From: Branchipolynoe longqiensis
Lineage: Eukaryota > Annelida > Polychaeta > Phyllodocida > Polynoidae
DNA length: 64,000 bases
Direction: 5' to 3'
Assembly: GCA_030323885.1 (NCBI GenBank)
Contig: JASIRB010003998.1
Location: 62,001 to 126,000 of the forward strand
How positions within the stretch are numbered: position 1 is the first letter of the stretch; every line of letters begins with the position of its first letter. The notes beneath the pieces are model-generated. The model was not told where the DNA came from and did no database searches. It worked only from the letters and a program-made list of their open reading frames with translations. Of this stretch, positions 11,640 to 23,350 are shown piece by piece. A program made the position numbers and the translations under genes.

Positions 11640-11702
11640 GGATGGTTGATTGTTGTGATTTTTACGTCCTGGCAGCATCTAAGGTCATCTCAGGACGGGA
11701 CT
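11640..11702 (-). mobile_element. SINE-1 tail fragment
   Basis: Only the last 60 bp of the element (TTTTTACGTCCTGGCAGCATC, then AGGTCATCTCAGGACGGGA), minus strand. Confidence 0.7.
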
Positions 11703-11971
11703 GCACTTGGATGATTTGAACTTCAACAGGTGATGACATATTGGTGTCATGTTGAATTACTGTGGGTGAATTGGTAGTAAGAGTTAACTCATTAATGCCA
11801 CCTCCTGCATTCATGTAAGGTAAAAGCACTTATGCACATATTAAATAAAGCAATGTGTCTATATTGTATTGTAATCGCTCAACTCTGTAGGCCCGAGCTA
11901 GAGCTCGAGCAGCCTGAAGGCCAGTTGTCCATGCTATCAATCACCTAAACACACATCCTCCGCCCGCGTTT

Positions 11972-13372
11972 GGCCGGTGTCACGAAATAGAATCGCCCCC
12001 ACAAAATTGTCCCTCCCAGCGATTCTATTCTAAATAAAATCTCCGGAAACATAAAACTCCCACCTGCACTCCATTCTCCCCCCCCCCTCCTCCCCTCCCT
12101 TATCATCTCCCTCATCTCCTCACCTCCCTCGTCCCCTCACCTCCTCCTCCCCTCGGCCTCCACCTCCTTCCTCCCCTCAACTCCTCCTCCCCTCGGCCTC
12201 CACCTCCCTCCTCCCCTCACCTCCTCCTCCCCTCAGCCTCCCTCCTCCCCTCGGCCCCCTCCTCCCCTCGGCCTCCTCCTCCCCTCGGCCTCCACCTCCC
12301 TCCTCTACTCGGCCTCCACCTCCCTGCTCCCCTCACCACCTCCTCCCCTCGACCGACCTCCTCCCCTCACCTCCTCTTCCCCTCACCTCCTCCTCCCCTC
12401 AGCCTCCCTCGTCCCCATGGCCTCCACCTCCCTCCTCTACTCGGCCTCCACCTCCCTACTCCCCTCAACTTCTCCTCCCCTCGGCCTCCACCTCCCGCCT
12501 CCCCTCGGCCTCCTTCTCCCTCGGCCTCCACCTCCCTCCTCCCCTCACCTCCTCCTCCCCTCGGCCTCCACCTCCCTCCTTCCCTCGGCCTCCTCCTCCC
12601 CTCGGCCTCCACCTCCCTGCTCCGCTCACCTCCTCCTCCCCTCGGCCTCCTCCTCCATCCTCCCCTCGGCCTCCTCCTCCCTCGGCCTCCACCTCCCTCC
12701 TCCCCTCACCTACTCCTCCCCTCGGCCTCCACCTCCCTCCTCCACTCACCTCCTCTCCCCTCGGCCTCCACCTCCGTCCTCCCCTCGGCCTCCACCTCGC
12801 CCCTCCCCTCACCTCCCAAACCCTTATCCCTTCACACTCCCACCTCCTCCCTTCCCTATCTCCCTTCCTTATGAACCACCACCTTCCTCCCCTCCCCTCC
12901 CACCTCCACTGCATCCTTCCACCTCACTCCATTTTAATTTGAAATAAAACAGCCGGTATATTTGTGTATTATTATATGTATGGAAATTAATTTTATGGGT
13001 CAGGGTTATTCTATTTCAAGGATGGACGTTTGATTTGTAAATAGATGCGCTGGGGAGGGGACATTTTGAAGGGGTGATTCTATTTCATGACACCAACTGC
13101 CCACTAACTTGGCTCACAGAACCACCCGCATTCACAGACGAGAAAATTGCCCAGAATGACAAACTCGCCCAAAACGAGAACCGCTGAGGTAACAACGTTG
13201 CTTAGTGCATATATGCAAATCCATAGTTCACGCGTAACCCGAGAATGTCCTCCCAATTGGCTCACTCCAGAATTGGGTCAGGGCGATTCTATTTCAATGC
13301 GGGGGGTGGGTGGGAGGGGGGGGGAGTATTTTTTAAAAGATTCGCTGGCGATTCTATTTCATGACACCGGCC
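11972..13372. mobile_element. TIR-bounded block around a CT-rich array
   Basis: Bases 11972-11997 (GGCCGGTGTCACGAAATAGA...) are the inverted complement of 13347-13372 (...TCTATTTCATGACACCGGCC), 26 bp with one mismatch. Partial extra copies of the same terminus lie near 13077 and 13282. A 900-bp pyrimidine array lies between. This looks like a decayed DNA transposon or foldback element. The superfamily is not identifiable, and the palindromic GGCC at the ends hides any target duplication. Confidence 0.5.
12060..12945. repeat. CT-rich minisatellite
   Basis: Irregular tandem repeats of CCTCGGCCTCCACCTCCCTC and CTCCTCCCCTC. The ORFs on either strand (Pro/Ser/Leu-rich or Gly/Arg/Glu-rich) are low complexity with no domain, so I do not call a gene. 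Confidence 0.9.
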
Positions 13373-13565
13373 CCCCACTAACTCGGCTCACAGAACCACA
13401 CACATTCACGTATGACAAACTCACCCAGATTGACAAACTCGCCCATAACGAGAACTGAAGAATTGAGAGTGTCACCACTATTGTAGCTACAAAACAACGT
13501 TGCTTATATAATTTAGTGCATATGCAAATCCATAGTTCACTCGTGACTCGAAAATGTCCTCCCAG
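13040..13565. repeat. Diverged direct duplication, about 275-bp offset
   Basis: The segment from ATTCTATTTCATGACACC at about 13077 through ACTAACTTGGCTCACAGAACC and ATATGCAAATCCATAGTTCACG to CTCCCAATTGGCTC recurs from about 13351 to 13575 in the same order, with indels. Each copy starts with the terminus described for 11972-13372. Confidence 0.75.
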
Positions 13566-13881
13566 TTGGCTCTCTCCACAATTACCATAACTCGTCTGGT
13601 GGTGGGTAGACAGTCTAGACTTTATTCTCTCTGCCTGAACGCCTGCATAAACCACCGTCCTGCCTGCAGTTGACCCCAAAGGTCACGGAAACCTAGCAGA
13701 GGTCGACGATGGCATGCCCCTGTGTGCTCCTCTTTTAGCTAGAGGTTTTTTCGCCTTTAATAACTGCGTTTACTGTGAATAGCTCTGGTATTTCCTCCTC
13801 CGCCCCACTGCCCCCCCCCCCCCCTCCTTTCCGTTTTCTACCCTTTCCTCTCAAGACCTGCATTCTCAGAGTTCCAAACAA

Positions 13882-15825
13882 AAGCCCCGTTCACACACGG
13901 GACTTAAGATGCCTCATCTAATTCGCCTCATCTAAGTCGATTTACATGGGGCGTGTGACCACGACGCTGAGGCGAATTAGGGCTGAGTCAACTCAACTAG
14001 GTTGCCTCAAGTAAAGCGCTTCGCGAGGTAGATTAGATGAGGCCAACTAGCTTGAGTCGGCCTAAGTGGCATGTGTGAACGTAACTGGTTTAGTTGAGGC
14101 GGCTTAAGCATATGGATCAAGGCTGCTTCCTCACAGGTAGTTGCTTTCATAGTGGTTAGAACAGATGTTTGGACCGTCCTACATGTTTGGACCGTCCCAT
14201 TTCTTCATATATCATATGGAGATTGCTTCTTAACGGGTAGTTTACACTTGCTATCCAGACCGCACTCTGTCCACACCTCTCTCTATCACCTCTCCACCGG
14301 CCATGCTCCTCCTCGATATGTCTGAAAAGAGTTCCAGGAGGGGGAGCCCGCCGGCATTTCACTTTCTACTCTTACTCTGTCCGTGTCTATGGCTCGCAGG
14401 ATGGTCACCATAGAGCAAATAGACACAGTCTTTTGACTCAACTCTCCGCATTTCTCTTTCCTAGATTCTGCCCATTTCGGTTTCTCCCAGGCATACTTCT
14501 TTCCCTGACCAGGGTAGTTGTGTTCTTGGGTGGGGCCCTTCACCTTTACAATTTCTCTGTCTTGTTCTTGTTGCTGGAACGACCGCTGCTCCCACCTTTG
14601 CCCGCCTTTCTCAAACCCCTGCTGCTGACCGGATTCAAGTGCTACACTACACTACACCTACAGCTCAACTACACGTCGGACCGAAGAGATTCGCTGCTGC
14701 CCCAACGCCTCGCCGTTACAACGTTGTGAAGATGTCCCCAGCTTCTACAACACTCCCTACTGAAGTTAAGTCTTCAACCACAGATTGGGCCGATTTATTG
14801 GAACCTCTCTACCCAATGTTGCAGTTCTGCAACCGGTAACCGTTATAAGGTTACAAACACCCCCAATTTAACGGGTAGTTGCTTTTGATAGTGGTTGGAG
14901 CACATGTTTGGACCGTCCTACTCTTCCCATCTCTTCCTTAGGTATGTTGTTTGTATGTCCACACCTCTCTCTATCACCTCTCCGCCGGCCTTGCTCCTCC
15001 TTGATATGTCTGAAAAGAGTTCCAGGAGGGGGAGCCCGCCGGCATTTCACTTTCTTCTCTTACTCTGTCCGTGTCTATGGCTCGCTGGTTGGTCACCATA
15101 GAGCAAATAGACACGGTCCTTTGACTCAACTCTCCTCATTTCTCTTTCCTAGACTCTGCCCTTTCGATTTTCTCCCAGGCATACTTCTTCCCCTGACCAG
15201 GGTAGTTGTGTTCCTCACCTTTACGATTTCTCTGTCTTGTTCTCATTGCTGGAACCACCGCTCCACCCATCTTTACCAGCCCTTCCTCGAATCCCTTGCT
15301 GCTGACTGGATACAAGTGCTCAACTACATCTACCGCTCAACTACGGCCGGACCGAAGAGATTCGCTGCCACCCCAATGCCTCGCCGTTACAATGTTGTAA
15401 AGATGTCCCCAGCTTCTACAACACTTCCTACTAAAGTTAAATCTTCAACCAAAGATTGGGCTGATTTATCGGAGCCTCTCTATTAATGTTGCAGTTCTGC
15501 AACCAGTAACCGTTGTAAGGTTACAAACAACCCCAGAATTGAAATGAAATTGTATGTATGTACATGTGGATGTATGTGTGGTGTGTGGATGTATCTGTGG
15601 ATGTATGTGTGGATGTATGTATGTGTGGATACCCATCCTGATATGACCCTAGATGTTGCTAGGATGTAAAACAACAACAAACAAACATCGATCTGAGCCG
15701 GTTTAATGCACATGTCTGAACGAGACACACTTTGAAAACTCTGTATGTGTGAACGCGCCGCTAGATCGACTCGTGTAGTTCGCCTCATCTAAATCGACTT
15801 AAAGATGTACATGTGAACACGGCTT
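13882..15825. mobile_element. Composite TIR element around a duplicated repeat
   Basis: The left end AAGCCCCGTTCACACAC and right end GTGAACACGGCTT (15813-15825) are inverted relatives of the termini of the element at 22040-22625. Their sub-terminal parts also match, with words such as CCTCATCTAA and CGACTTA. The interior holds the 735-bp tandem duplication at 14139-15534 and a SINE-1 tail fragment at 15626-15688. No clean target duplication is visible, so the ends may belong to two separate decayed copies. Confidence 0.5.
14139..15534. repeat. 735-bp unit in tandem (two copies)
   Basis: The units start at about 14139 and 14874 with the same motif (GTAGTTGCTTT...GGTTAGAACAGATG, then GTTTGGACCGTCCTAC). 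Both run through CTCTCTATCACCTCTCC, TCTGAAAAGAGTTCCAGGAG and GAAGATGTCCCCAGCTTCTA to GGTTACAAACA. A third, more diverged and dispersed copy lies at about 27045-27615. Frames differ between copies and all are broken, so this looks like a non-coding interspersed repeat. I cannot name the family. Confidence 0.8.
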
Positions 15826-15990
15826 AAAACCTATGCCATTGACCAGCCAGATGCGAGTTGAGAAAGGAAAAGACTAACCTGGTAATAACAGTAATGTTTA
15901 AGTAATATTCACCAAAAAGAAAAAGATAGAAAGTTATACAATTGCTTAAACAAGATACATCCATATCTAATTTTGAAGGATATAGCCATG

Positions 15991-16308
15991 GTTTGTTTGT
16001 TTGTTGTTGTTTTATGTCCTAGCAACATCGAAGTTCATATCAGGACGGATACTGACTTGTGACAGTGTGCACTCATGGCGACTTTATAGTGCTGCCTCAC
16101 TGGGAGACCAGGCTGCCAGCACCATGACCTGATATCCCACTCAGTCACATTATCCTGACACTGAGCCAACCAGTCCTTGCCCTATCCTAATAATGCCGAG
16201 CGTCAGACAAGTATACATTTTTTAAGTCATTGCTTTGACTCGACCCAGATTCGAACCCATGGTCCCATGGTCTACCAACACGGGAGTCGGACGCTCTAAC
16301 TCAGTCAT
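15991..16308 (-). mobile_element. SINE-1 copy, head type B
   Basis: Minus-strand copy with a (GTTT)n-like tail (TTTGTTTGTTTGTTGTTGTTT as read on plus), complete body, and the long-arm head variant ending ...GGACGCTCTAACTCAGTCAT. Confidence 0.85.
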
Positions 16309-16780
16309 ATATCTGTGGGATTTGTCATTTAGAAACCACGCACATTCCACATGTGCGGTCATGTTTAGGTGCTCATTCCAGATGACCTAAGACTGACACA
16401 GGTATTACAGTCAGGAGCGATTAGTGAGGTGAGCGTGCGGTGGGGGTGCCACCAATCGCAGTTGGAGAAACACCTGAATAGGTGGTGCAACTTTCATTAT
16501 TTATACTTGCATAATTATTATATATGACATCTAGTGACAGTGAGAGTGAAAGACAGAAAAGAAAGAGAAATGAAGAGAGGACGAGACGGGCTTGCGCGTG
16601 AAAATAGTAGACAATGAAAAGTAAGCGTTGTGTCCAGCAACAGAAACATGGAAAAGGGAACCAACTGCGACACCAGCTTTATAGTTGATTACAGGTCTTA
16701 CACATGCATGTGAACCGTAGAATAAAGTTACCCATTCATATTAGTTAGTACATATAAACGGAGGAAAGGATCAAATTATT
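16309..16780. other. No gene recognised
   Basis: Unique-looking sequence with no domain-bearing ORF and no match to other repeats here. AT-rich from 16780. Confidence 0.4.
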
Positions 16781-16870
16781 AATAATATTATATATATAAT
16801 ATATATAATATATGTAAATTGTAATACATAATATATATAATATGTATAATATGAATAATATATATATATA

Positions 16871-17271
16871 ATCATCATCATCATCATCATCATGCTGTCG
16901 GTTGCGATGCAACAAAGACTGCTTTCATTACTTGACTGCCGCTCATTTCAAGGAAAGCTGCCTGCAAAAGTGCTGCTGGCTTTTGCAAGTTACCAGCAGC
17001 ACTCTCTCGGGGAGCAAATAGAGGTTTCACAGCAGCAAGAACATGTCAAGACAGGGGCAAAACTATTTGTCCCTGCAGTGGCTGGTCGGGAGATGTTGGT
17101 AGTTCCATACATCAACCGCCCTTAATGCTGCCACAGTGACATGGTTTTCTGTTCAGGGTTTGCTCCATTAGCCTTCGGTTCTGTCAAGAACCTGTACCAC
17201 AAGGGAGTGGTTTACACCTCTGCAGGGCAGGGGCGTCAAACTCCCTGAGATATTGCAATACCTGCATACCC
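16871..17271 (-). mobile_element. Second copy of the 400-bp LINE-tailed element
   Basis: Minus-strand copy of the element at 9905-10327. On plus it reads a (ATC)n/(CAT)n tail at 16871-16893, then GCTGTCGGTTGCGATGC, and ends at ...CCTGCATACCC (17271). The two copies agree at most positions, with scattered substitutions and one indel near the 3' end. It too is bracketed by TA-rich sequence (about 16785-16870 and 17272-17308). Confidence 0.8.
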
Positions 17272-17559
17272 ATAATATATATAATATATAATATAATATA
17301 TATAATGTGTTGAATGAGTTTAGGCTCATTCGGGGTAATTGCGGGGCGCACAGGGCAGCGAAGCAGTTGGGCGCCTCCCCCCCTTCATCCTGCCTCCCCC
17401 CCCCCACTCTTACCATGGGGTGGTGGGGGCGGGGGGGGACCGGAGGGGGGACACAACCATAGACACCTTACATGCTACTACGCTGCGCCCAAACTCGCTC
17501 TCTCAGCCCTCGGACTTGACAATCCCCAAACTCGACTACCCAAGAACAAGATCTTCCTG

Positions 17560-18885
17560 AATGAGTTCCGGAAACTTGAGAACATCCAACACCAGGTGCC
17601 AGGCTTGTCCTCCGCATTCCCAGCACCACCCGGATTGAGATCCTTCTCCTTCAATACAGCCTCCCTCCCCTCCACCTCTGAGGCAAACAACTTCTCACCA
17701 CCCACCTCACAAGAACCCGCCTTTCATCAACAATCCTCAGAGCCTCGGCCTACCTCCGAGGTGGGACCCGCGGTCACCCTCATATCTCCTACCATACCTC
17801 AAGGATGCCATCAGCACCCTCAAGGACTCCCATAGACTCCACATTGCAGAGTCCACCCTGAGCCCTCACAAGCCACCATGGTTTGCCATTCTAGAGGAGA
17901 CCCGAACCACCAACCTAGTTGCTGCCAGGGCAGTTTACACCACCCCAGAACTCCACTCCCTGGCTCTCGAGGGCATAACTCAGGTGAAGGCGGACTTCCC
18001 CCTCACTAAGACAGTCTCCACCCATGGCTCCCTTAACCCAAAATCAGGTAGAGCCGGATCCGGAAGCTTCATCCCCTGCTCCAACAAAAAGAACACCACC
18101 AGGTTGTCAGACTTTGCTTCCCCTCTCGATACCGAGCTCACCGCCATTCACTTGGCCCTCGAAGACCTCCACAACTCAAGTGCTATCATCATTACCGACT
18201 CTCTGAATGCCATCAAAGAGATCGCCCGCCCAAATGCCCAACACTCCCTTGCCGACGTGATCCAGATTATAATCTCGACCAGACATCAGGCACACCTCAA
18301 CACAGTCCTGCTATGGGTCCCCTCCTATACAGGACTCCATCGTAATGACCAGGCACACTGGGCCCCACTAGCCAGTGCCAACTGACCAGCCGTGGAGACA
18401 GCCATCCCTCCCTCCATCACCAAACTGACCGCTGCCGCTTCTCGAGCCACCACCAAACTCTGGGAACGCGCCACACAGAAGTAACAAGTATGGAACCCTT
18501 ATTCAATAAGCTGGCTCTGGTACACCCTGGTCGGAACTAACATTCCCCATCCAGGCGGCCTTCCTGCTTCTACCCAAGTAGCCCTCAACCGCTTCAGGAC
18601 TGGCTACCGCCATTGGATTGATGTCCCCAACCTCCAGGGCTGTCCCTGCGGCACCAAGATCTTCAATGTGGCCCACATACTCGCCTCATGTGACGCCGTC
18701 GACAGATCTGCCATCATTTACTTCATGGAGGACTCTGACCCCCAACTCAGTGACAATAGGGCTGCTCTGGCCATCCTCTCCAGGATTTGCAAGTCATCCT
18801 GGAATGCACTTTCTCACTTCTACTGCCAGAACGCAGATATCATCAATGCTGTCAGTCTCCCAGACCATGACACCAAGGACTAGCA
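17560..18885 (+). pseudogene. Non-LTR retrotransposon remnant: RNase H and zinc knuckle
   Basis: Read in pieces, the plus strand encodes a connector (about 17790-17985), an RNase H domain (17984-18385; the segment DTELTAIHLAL supplies the Glu, IIITDSLNA an Asp, VLLWVPSYTGLHRNDQA the His/Asp end), and a C-terminal cysteine motif CPCG...H...C in the segment after 18560. This order is typical of I/Jockey-like LINEs that carry RNase H. It is broken by a TGA at about 18383 and a TAA at about 18484. The upstream RT part (17300-17780) is frameshifted and only weakly recognisable. The endonuclease is absent. It is a different family from the LINE at 58258: here the metal-site words are more degraded (YTG for the usual PGH). 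Confidence 0.75.
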
Positions 18886-19068
18886 GGCCCCACCTCGTCC
18901 CCATACCTGACTTGACACCACTACCAACTAACCACTAATTTTCACTAACAACTAACAGGTGACACCACCCACTGCCTGACTACTTCCATCCTCACTTCAC
19001 TTCTTCCTCTGGCCTTGGCCGGACTTACTGTGCATACTGGTGAATTTGGAGGGACTGAAGTTTGCATC

Positions 19069-19240
19069 CTGGTCGAGTCAAACCAATGACTTATAAAAGA
19101 GGTACCTGTTGCTGCTCGGCGCTTGGCATTATGAGGTCAGGACAGGGACTGGGTGCACAGTGTCAGGATAATGTGACTGTGTAGGACATCAGGGCATGGT
19201 GCCGGCAGGCCCCTACCCACTGAGGTAATGCCTCTGGGGG
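19069..19240 (+). mobile_element. SINE-1 internal fragment
   Basis: Body segment starting GGTCGAGTCAAACCAATGACTTA and ending near GGGCATGGTGCCGGCAGG. The head and tail are missing. Confidence 0.7.
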
Positions 19241-19299
19241 CGACCCGGAATAAAGTCATATTATCCCAACTTCATGCTTCCATGTCGTGTGTACGTTTG

Positions 19300-19660
19300 C
19301 TGCAATGATATATAATGTATATAATGTATATATTATATATAATATATACAATATATATAATATATATATAATAGATATACTATATATATTATATATATTA
19401 CAAATTATATGTATATTACATATAATTATATATAAAATATATATTATATATAATAATATATCAAATATATATTATATATGTAACATACATAATATATTAT
19501 ATATATTACGTATATTAGAAATAGGATATATCATAGATATGATATATCATATGTATTATATATTACATATATTATATTACATGTATTTTATTATATGTAT
19601 TATATTATATATATATTAAATACCATAGATATTATGCATACATAAAAACTGTTCGTATAT
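19300..19660. repeat. TA-rich low-complexity tract
   Basis: Irregular TATA/ATAT repeats. The 110-codon Ile/Tyr-rich ORF here is a translation of the tract. Confidence 0.9.
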
Positions 19661-20155
19661 ACAGACAGAGAGATAGATAACTAGGTAACTAGATAGCTAG
19701 ATAGATAAATAGATAGATATAGCTACTGTAACCCTACTGCATAATATACACTTATAAATAAGCCTGTCTTCCCTCTTTCTTCTTCTCTAGTATACAAGAT
19801 GCACTAACACTAAATGCATGTACAATCTACGCGAGCCACACCAACTTGCAGATGGTTTGACCTCGTTTTACATATGCACATACAGGAAAAACAGATAATA
19901 AACTAACTCAGCAAACAGAGGATCCCCTTTGATTTGTAGGTTGGTAATTAATTACATCGTGTATGGGGACCTGACGTCGGTCCAAAAATCGGTCGCACGA
20001 AGGGACACGGAGTATTAACCAGACACCGACTGGTTTTTTAAATATTTTAATGTATTTTCTTCGTTCAAACACATATCATAAGCAAAGCGTTCTAAAGGCT
20101 CGTGAGAGAATCACGCAGCATAATTATATATTCTGAACAGAAATGATTCCCGTGC
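19661..20155. other. No gene recognised
   Basis: Contains a short GATA-type repeat (AGATAGATAG... at 19668-19722) and otherwise unique-looking sequence with no recognisable coding signal. Confidence 0.4.
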
Positions 20156-20491
20156 TAGGTTGGTTGGTTGTTGGAGTTTTACATCCTGGCAACATCTAAG
20201 TTGATATCAGGACGGGACCCGACTTGTGACAGTGCACACTCATGGCAACTTTATAGTGCTGCCCCATTGGGTAATCAGGCCGGGGGCACCATGATCCACC
20301 GAAATCCCACTAAGTCACATTATCCCGACACTGAGTTAACCAGTCCTTCCCTATCCTATTGATGCTGATCGCCTGGCTAGGAAGCGACAAGTACCAATTT
20401 TAGAGTCATTTGTTTGACTCGACTGGAAAACGATGTATTGGCCTTCCGCATGCGAGGCCTGCACTCTAGCTTATTCGGCCACCTTGCCCGG
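20156..20491 (-). mobile_element. SINE-1 copy, head type A
   Basis: Minus-strand copy, tail GGTTGGTTGTTGGAGTTTTAC at 20158, head ending GCTTATTCGGCCACCTTGCC. Confidence 0.85.
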
Positions 20492-20782
20492 TTTGTATGC
20501 TAGGTGTTTGGTTGGTGTGGTTTGATAAAAAAGCTTTTGTAAATGTGGGGAATCTTTGTTGGGAATTAGTTAGTAAAGCAGTTCATTGGCATCGAGCCAA
20601 GGATGAGTTTTAAAAAGGTGTGTGCACAGACAGTTATGTTAGTGGAGCATGCTCACTGACCTAAATATATGCATATATACATATATATATATACACATAA
20701 ATATATACATATATATAATGTGCATAATATATAATATATATAATAATATATATACTATGTATACTATATATACGACATATAC

Positions 20783-21010
20783 ATTGATTGATTGATTGGT
20801 GGTTTCTTTACACCGTGTCGGCAGCATAGCCCATATTCACGGCGAGAATTGTCTGTTTTTTATTCAACCATCGCTTTTACAGGATGCAAAAGCACAGAAT
20901 CAATTTTGTGTCAGTACACTGTCGATTTAAAAAGCTCACAGTTGCATAATTTGTGGCTAAAGGAAATAGAATTAAGATAAAAGTTAAAGGTTGTTAATTG
21001 ATCTAATTTG
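20783..21010 (-). mobile_element. 3' end of an I-like LINE, truncated
   Basis: On the minus strand the sequence matches the 3' UTR and tail of the intact LINE at 58258-61306: GATTGATTGATTGGTGGTTT (tail plus last bases), CACCGTGTCGGCAGCATAG, CGCTTTTACA, and GAGCTTT near the far side. Similarity fades near 21010, before the ORF. It is a 5'-truncated and more diverged insertion of the same family. Confidence 0.8.
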
Positions 21011-21029
21011 TTTAAGGGACTATATGTGA

Positions 21030-21560
21030 TGATATACAATATATACTACATATACAATATATACTACATATAATATATATATTATATATTATATCAGGCG
21101 AGTGGGGCGAGTTATGTGCTCAACCGTTGTATATATATATATATATAGGTCAATGCAGGACCGCTGCACGGTCCGGATCACAGGCCCGCAGCACATGGAG
21201 CACAATAATATTATATACCGAAACAATTCACAAAACAGAATCAAAGCATATTAAACAAGCATATTCTTATACTCGCTTTGTATACTCGCATAACCTCGTA
21301 TACGCCCTATATAATATATATTATACATATAATATCTATATAATATATATCATATATAATGTATATATAATATACATAAATATAAACTGTATAATATATA
21401 TACTATAAATAATGGAAATAATATACAATATATATAATATATACATATAATATATAATGACTTATAATTAGTGCCTATACATTTGTAATGAATTATTTTA
21501 ATTTAAATACTTATATTATTTATCTTTCCTATATTATTTATCTATCTGTGCTAGGATATT
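21030..21560. repeat. TA-rich low-complexity region
   Basis: TA dinucleotide-like tracts (21033-21093, 21129-21147, 21310-21460) separated by short unique DNA. No gene. Confidence 0.8.
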
Positions 21561-21589
21561 ATGCATCTAATATATTTCGTTTTTTTCTA

Positions 21590-21925
21590 CCAGATGCAGT
21601 GGTTCTATTGGTAAGAGTGCTGGACTTTTGTGCAGGTCATGATCGAATCGAACCAATGACTAACAGAATTGATACTTTCCAGTTCCTAGCTTGGCGCTCG
21701 GCATTAATAGGATAGGGCAAGGACTGGTTAGCTCAGTGACAGGATAATGTGAGTCAGTGGGATATCAGACCATGGTACTGGTGGCCTGATTTGCCAGTGC
21801 GGAAGCACTGAAAAGTCACCATGAGTGTGCACTGTCATGTGTCGGCACCCGTCCTGATATGACCTCAGATGTTGGACATAAACCCACAAACATAACCCAG
21901 GACATAAACCCACAAGCACACAAAC
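21590..21925 (+). mobile_element. SINE-1 copy, degraded head
   Basis: Plus-strand copy. The head is eroded (GGTAAGAGTGCTGGACTTTTG...), the body is complete, and the 3' tail region is duplicated (CCCACAAACATAACCCAGGACATAAACCCACAA). Confidence 0.8.
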
Positions 21926-22039
21926 AAACAACCTAATCCTATCCTTTCTGTGAAAGTTGATTTCCGGTGATCTGTCTTCATGCACATGATCATCGGCACA
22001 AAAACAGACTGTTTGCAGTTAGATCTAAATCTGAGTCTA

Positions 22040-22625
22040 AAGCCGTGTTCACACACACAACTTTAGGCCGACTTAGATAAGGTGAATTAGATGAAGCGAA
22101 TTAGTGGCGCATTCACACACACTGAGTATTGGGGTGGTTTAAGCCGGAAATCGATATCTGCGCATGAGCAAGTCCATACTAACCAGCACCAGTTTCGGTT
22201 AGTCGAGGTCGGCATGAGAGAGTGTGGGTTCGACCTAGATCTGTTCCGACTGAATCGTATTGTTTTGGAACGGTCCAAACTTCTACTGGGCAGTGAAACC
22301 CTAAAAATAAATGATGAAAAAAATATCTGCGCACAGCTAGCAGTTTCATAGAGCAAATTTACCGGAAAGTCAACAAACTCAGGTCTCGACTGTGACGTCC
22401 TAATCCGCCTCATCTAAACCGCTACCGTCCACACAGGCATTATGGGCCGACTTAATCTAGTTCGGTTCATCTGGAATACCTCGCGACATGGTTTACTTGA
22501 AGCGAACTATATGAGGCGAATCAGCCCTAATCCGCCTCAGCATCGCATCCACATGGCGAATGTGAGCCGAACTAGACAAGGCAAACTAGTTGAGGCGACT
22601 TAACGCCCGTGTGTGAACACGGCTT
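22040..22625. mobile_element. TIR element with TA target site
   Basis: Ends AAGCCGTGTTCACACAC (22040) and GTGTGTGAACACGGCTT (to 22625) are perfect inverted repeats, flanked by TA at 22038-22039 and 22626-22627. Sub-terminal sequence is rich in CGACTTA, TAGATGAGGCG and related words that repeat in both orientations. The centre (about 22115-22400) does not share that pattern and may be a later insertion or the ancestral core. Non-coding. A TA target site suggests a Tc1/mariner-type source, tentatively. Confidence 0.75.
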
Positions 22626-22869
22626 TAGCCATCGTTCACCCTTGTCATTCACTGAGTCCTGGCGAGCTGACTGACATTTCTAACCACATTCCTGTTCTCT
22701 TCTTACAGGTATGACGTCATTTCCGTTGTCCGTGAGACAGCTACCAACAGAGGCAACGTAAGGCGCAATATTCCACTTTCTATTTTCATACAGAGTACAC
22801 TTCTCAGAAGAAACTGCACAGGATTGCAGCATGTGGTGTCAGACATTTGACCTCCATGCCAATATTGAC

Positions 22870-23150
22870 TTATGCCTGGTACACACCTACCGTATACGAT
22901 TCGCGCACTAAAACTCGCGACTCGACCCGACCCACTTAAAACTGAAAACGGGCCGATTCATTTTTCTAATCGCGAATCGCAATCGTAATCGGCCCGTTTT
23001 AGCCCTAAAACTGAGTTTTTAGTCGCGAATCGCAATCGCTAGGTGTGCGCTCCCCGCGCACACCTAGTGATTTTTGTGCGCAAAACAGGCAGTTTTAGAT
23101 CGTATATGGTAGGTGGGTGCGCACAAACTGTAGGTGTGTACTAGGCATTA
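22870..23150. mobile_element. Harbinger-like MITE with TTA target site
   Basis: A 275-bp element (22873-23147) with termini TGCCTGGTACACACC and GGTGTGTACTAGGCA, flanked by TTA at 22870-22872 and 23148-23150. The interior is a palindromic mosaic of GCGAATCGCAATCG-type words. A 3-bp TTA duplication is the hallmark of PIF/Harbinger. A partial relative begins at about 57979. Confidence 0.8.
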
Positions 23151-23155
23151 GTAAA

Positions 23156-23335
23156 CAGTAAAACCTCTCTAACCGACCACCTCCACAGATCGACCCCTCC
23201 ATTATATATCGATTGCTTTATGTGGGTCCCAACAATGCCATTGTAATCATATTCTAACTCCGTCAACTGACCACCTCCCTAAATGGACCATTTAAAGTCC
23301 GTGTCAAGGTGGGTCGATATAGAGGTTATACTGTA
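23156..23335. mobile_element. Tc1-like MITE
   Basis: A 178-bp element with ends CAGTAAAACCTCTCTAACCG and GGTCGATATAGAGGTTATACTG, with TA on the right (23334-23335) and a diverged AA on the left. The interior words ACCACCTCCACAGATCGACC and CCACCTCCCTAAATGGACCA recur at 25951-26351. Confidence 0.75.
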
Positions 23336-23350
23336 GTTTTTATATTTTGG

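Noticed and set aside
12367..12947. Pro/Ser- and Gly/Arg-rich ORFs
   Set aside because: Translations of the CT-rich minisatellite.
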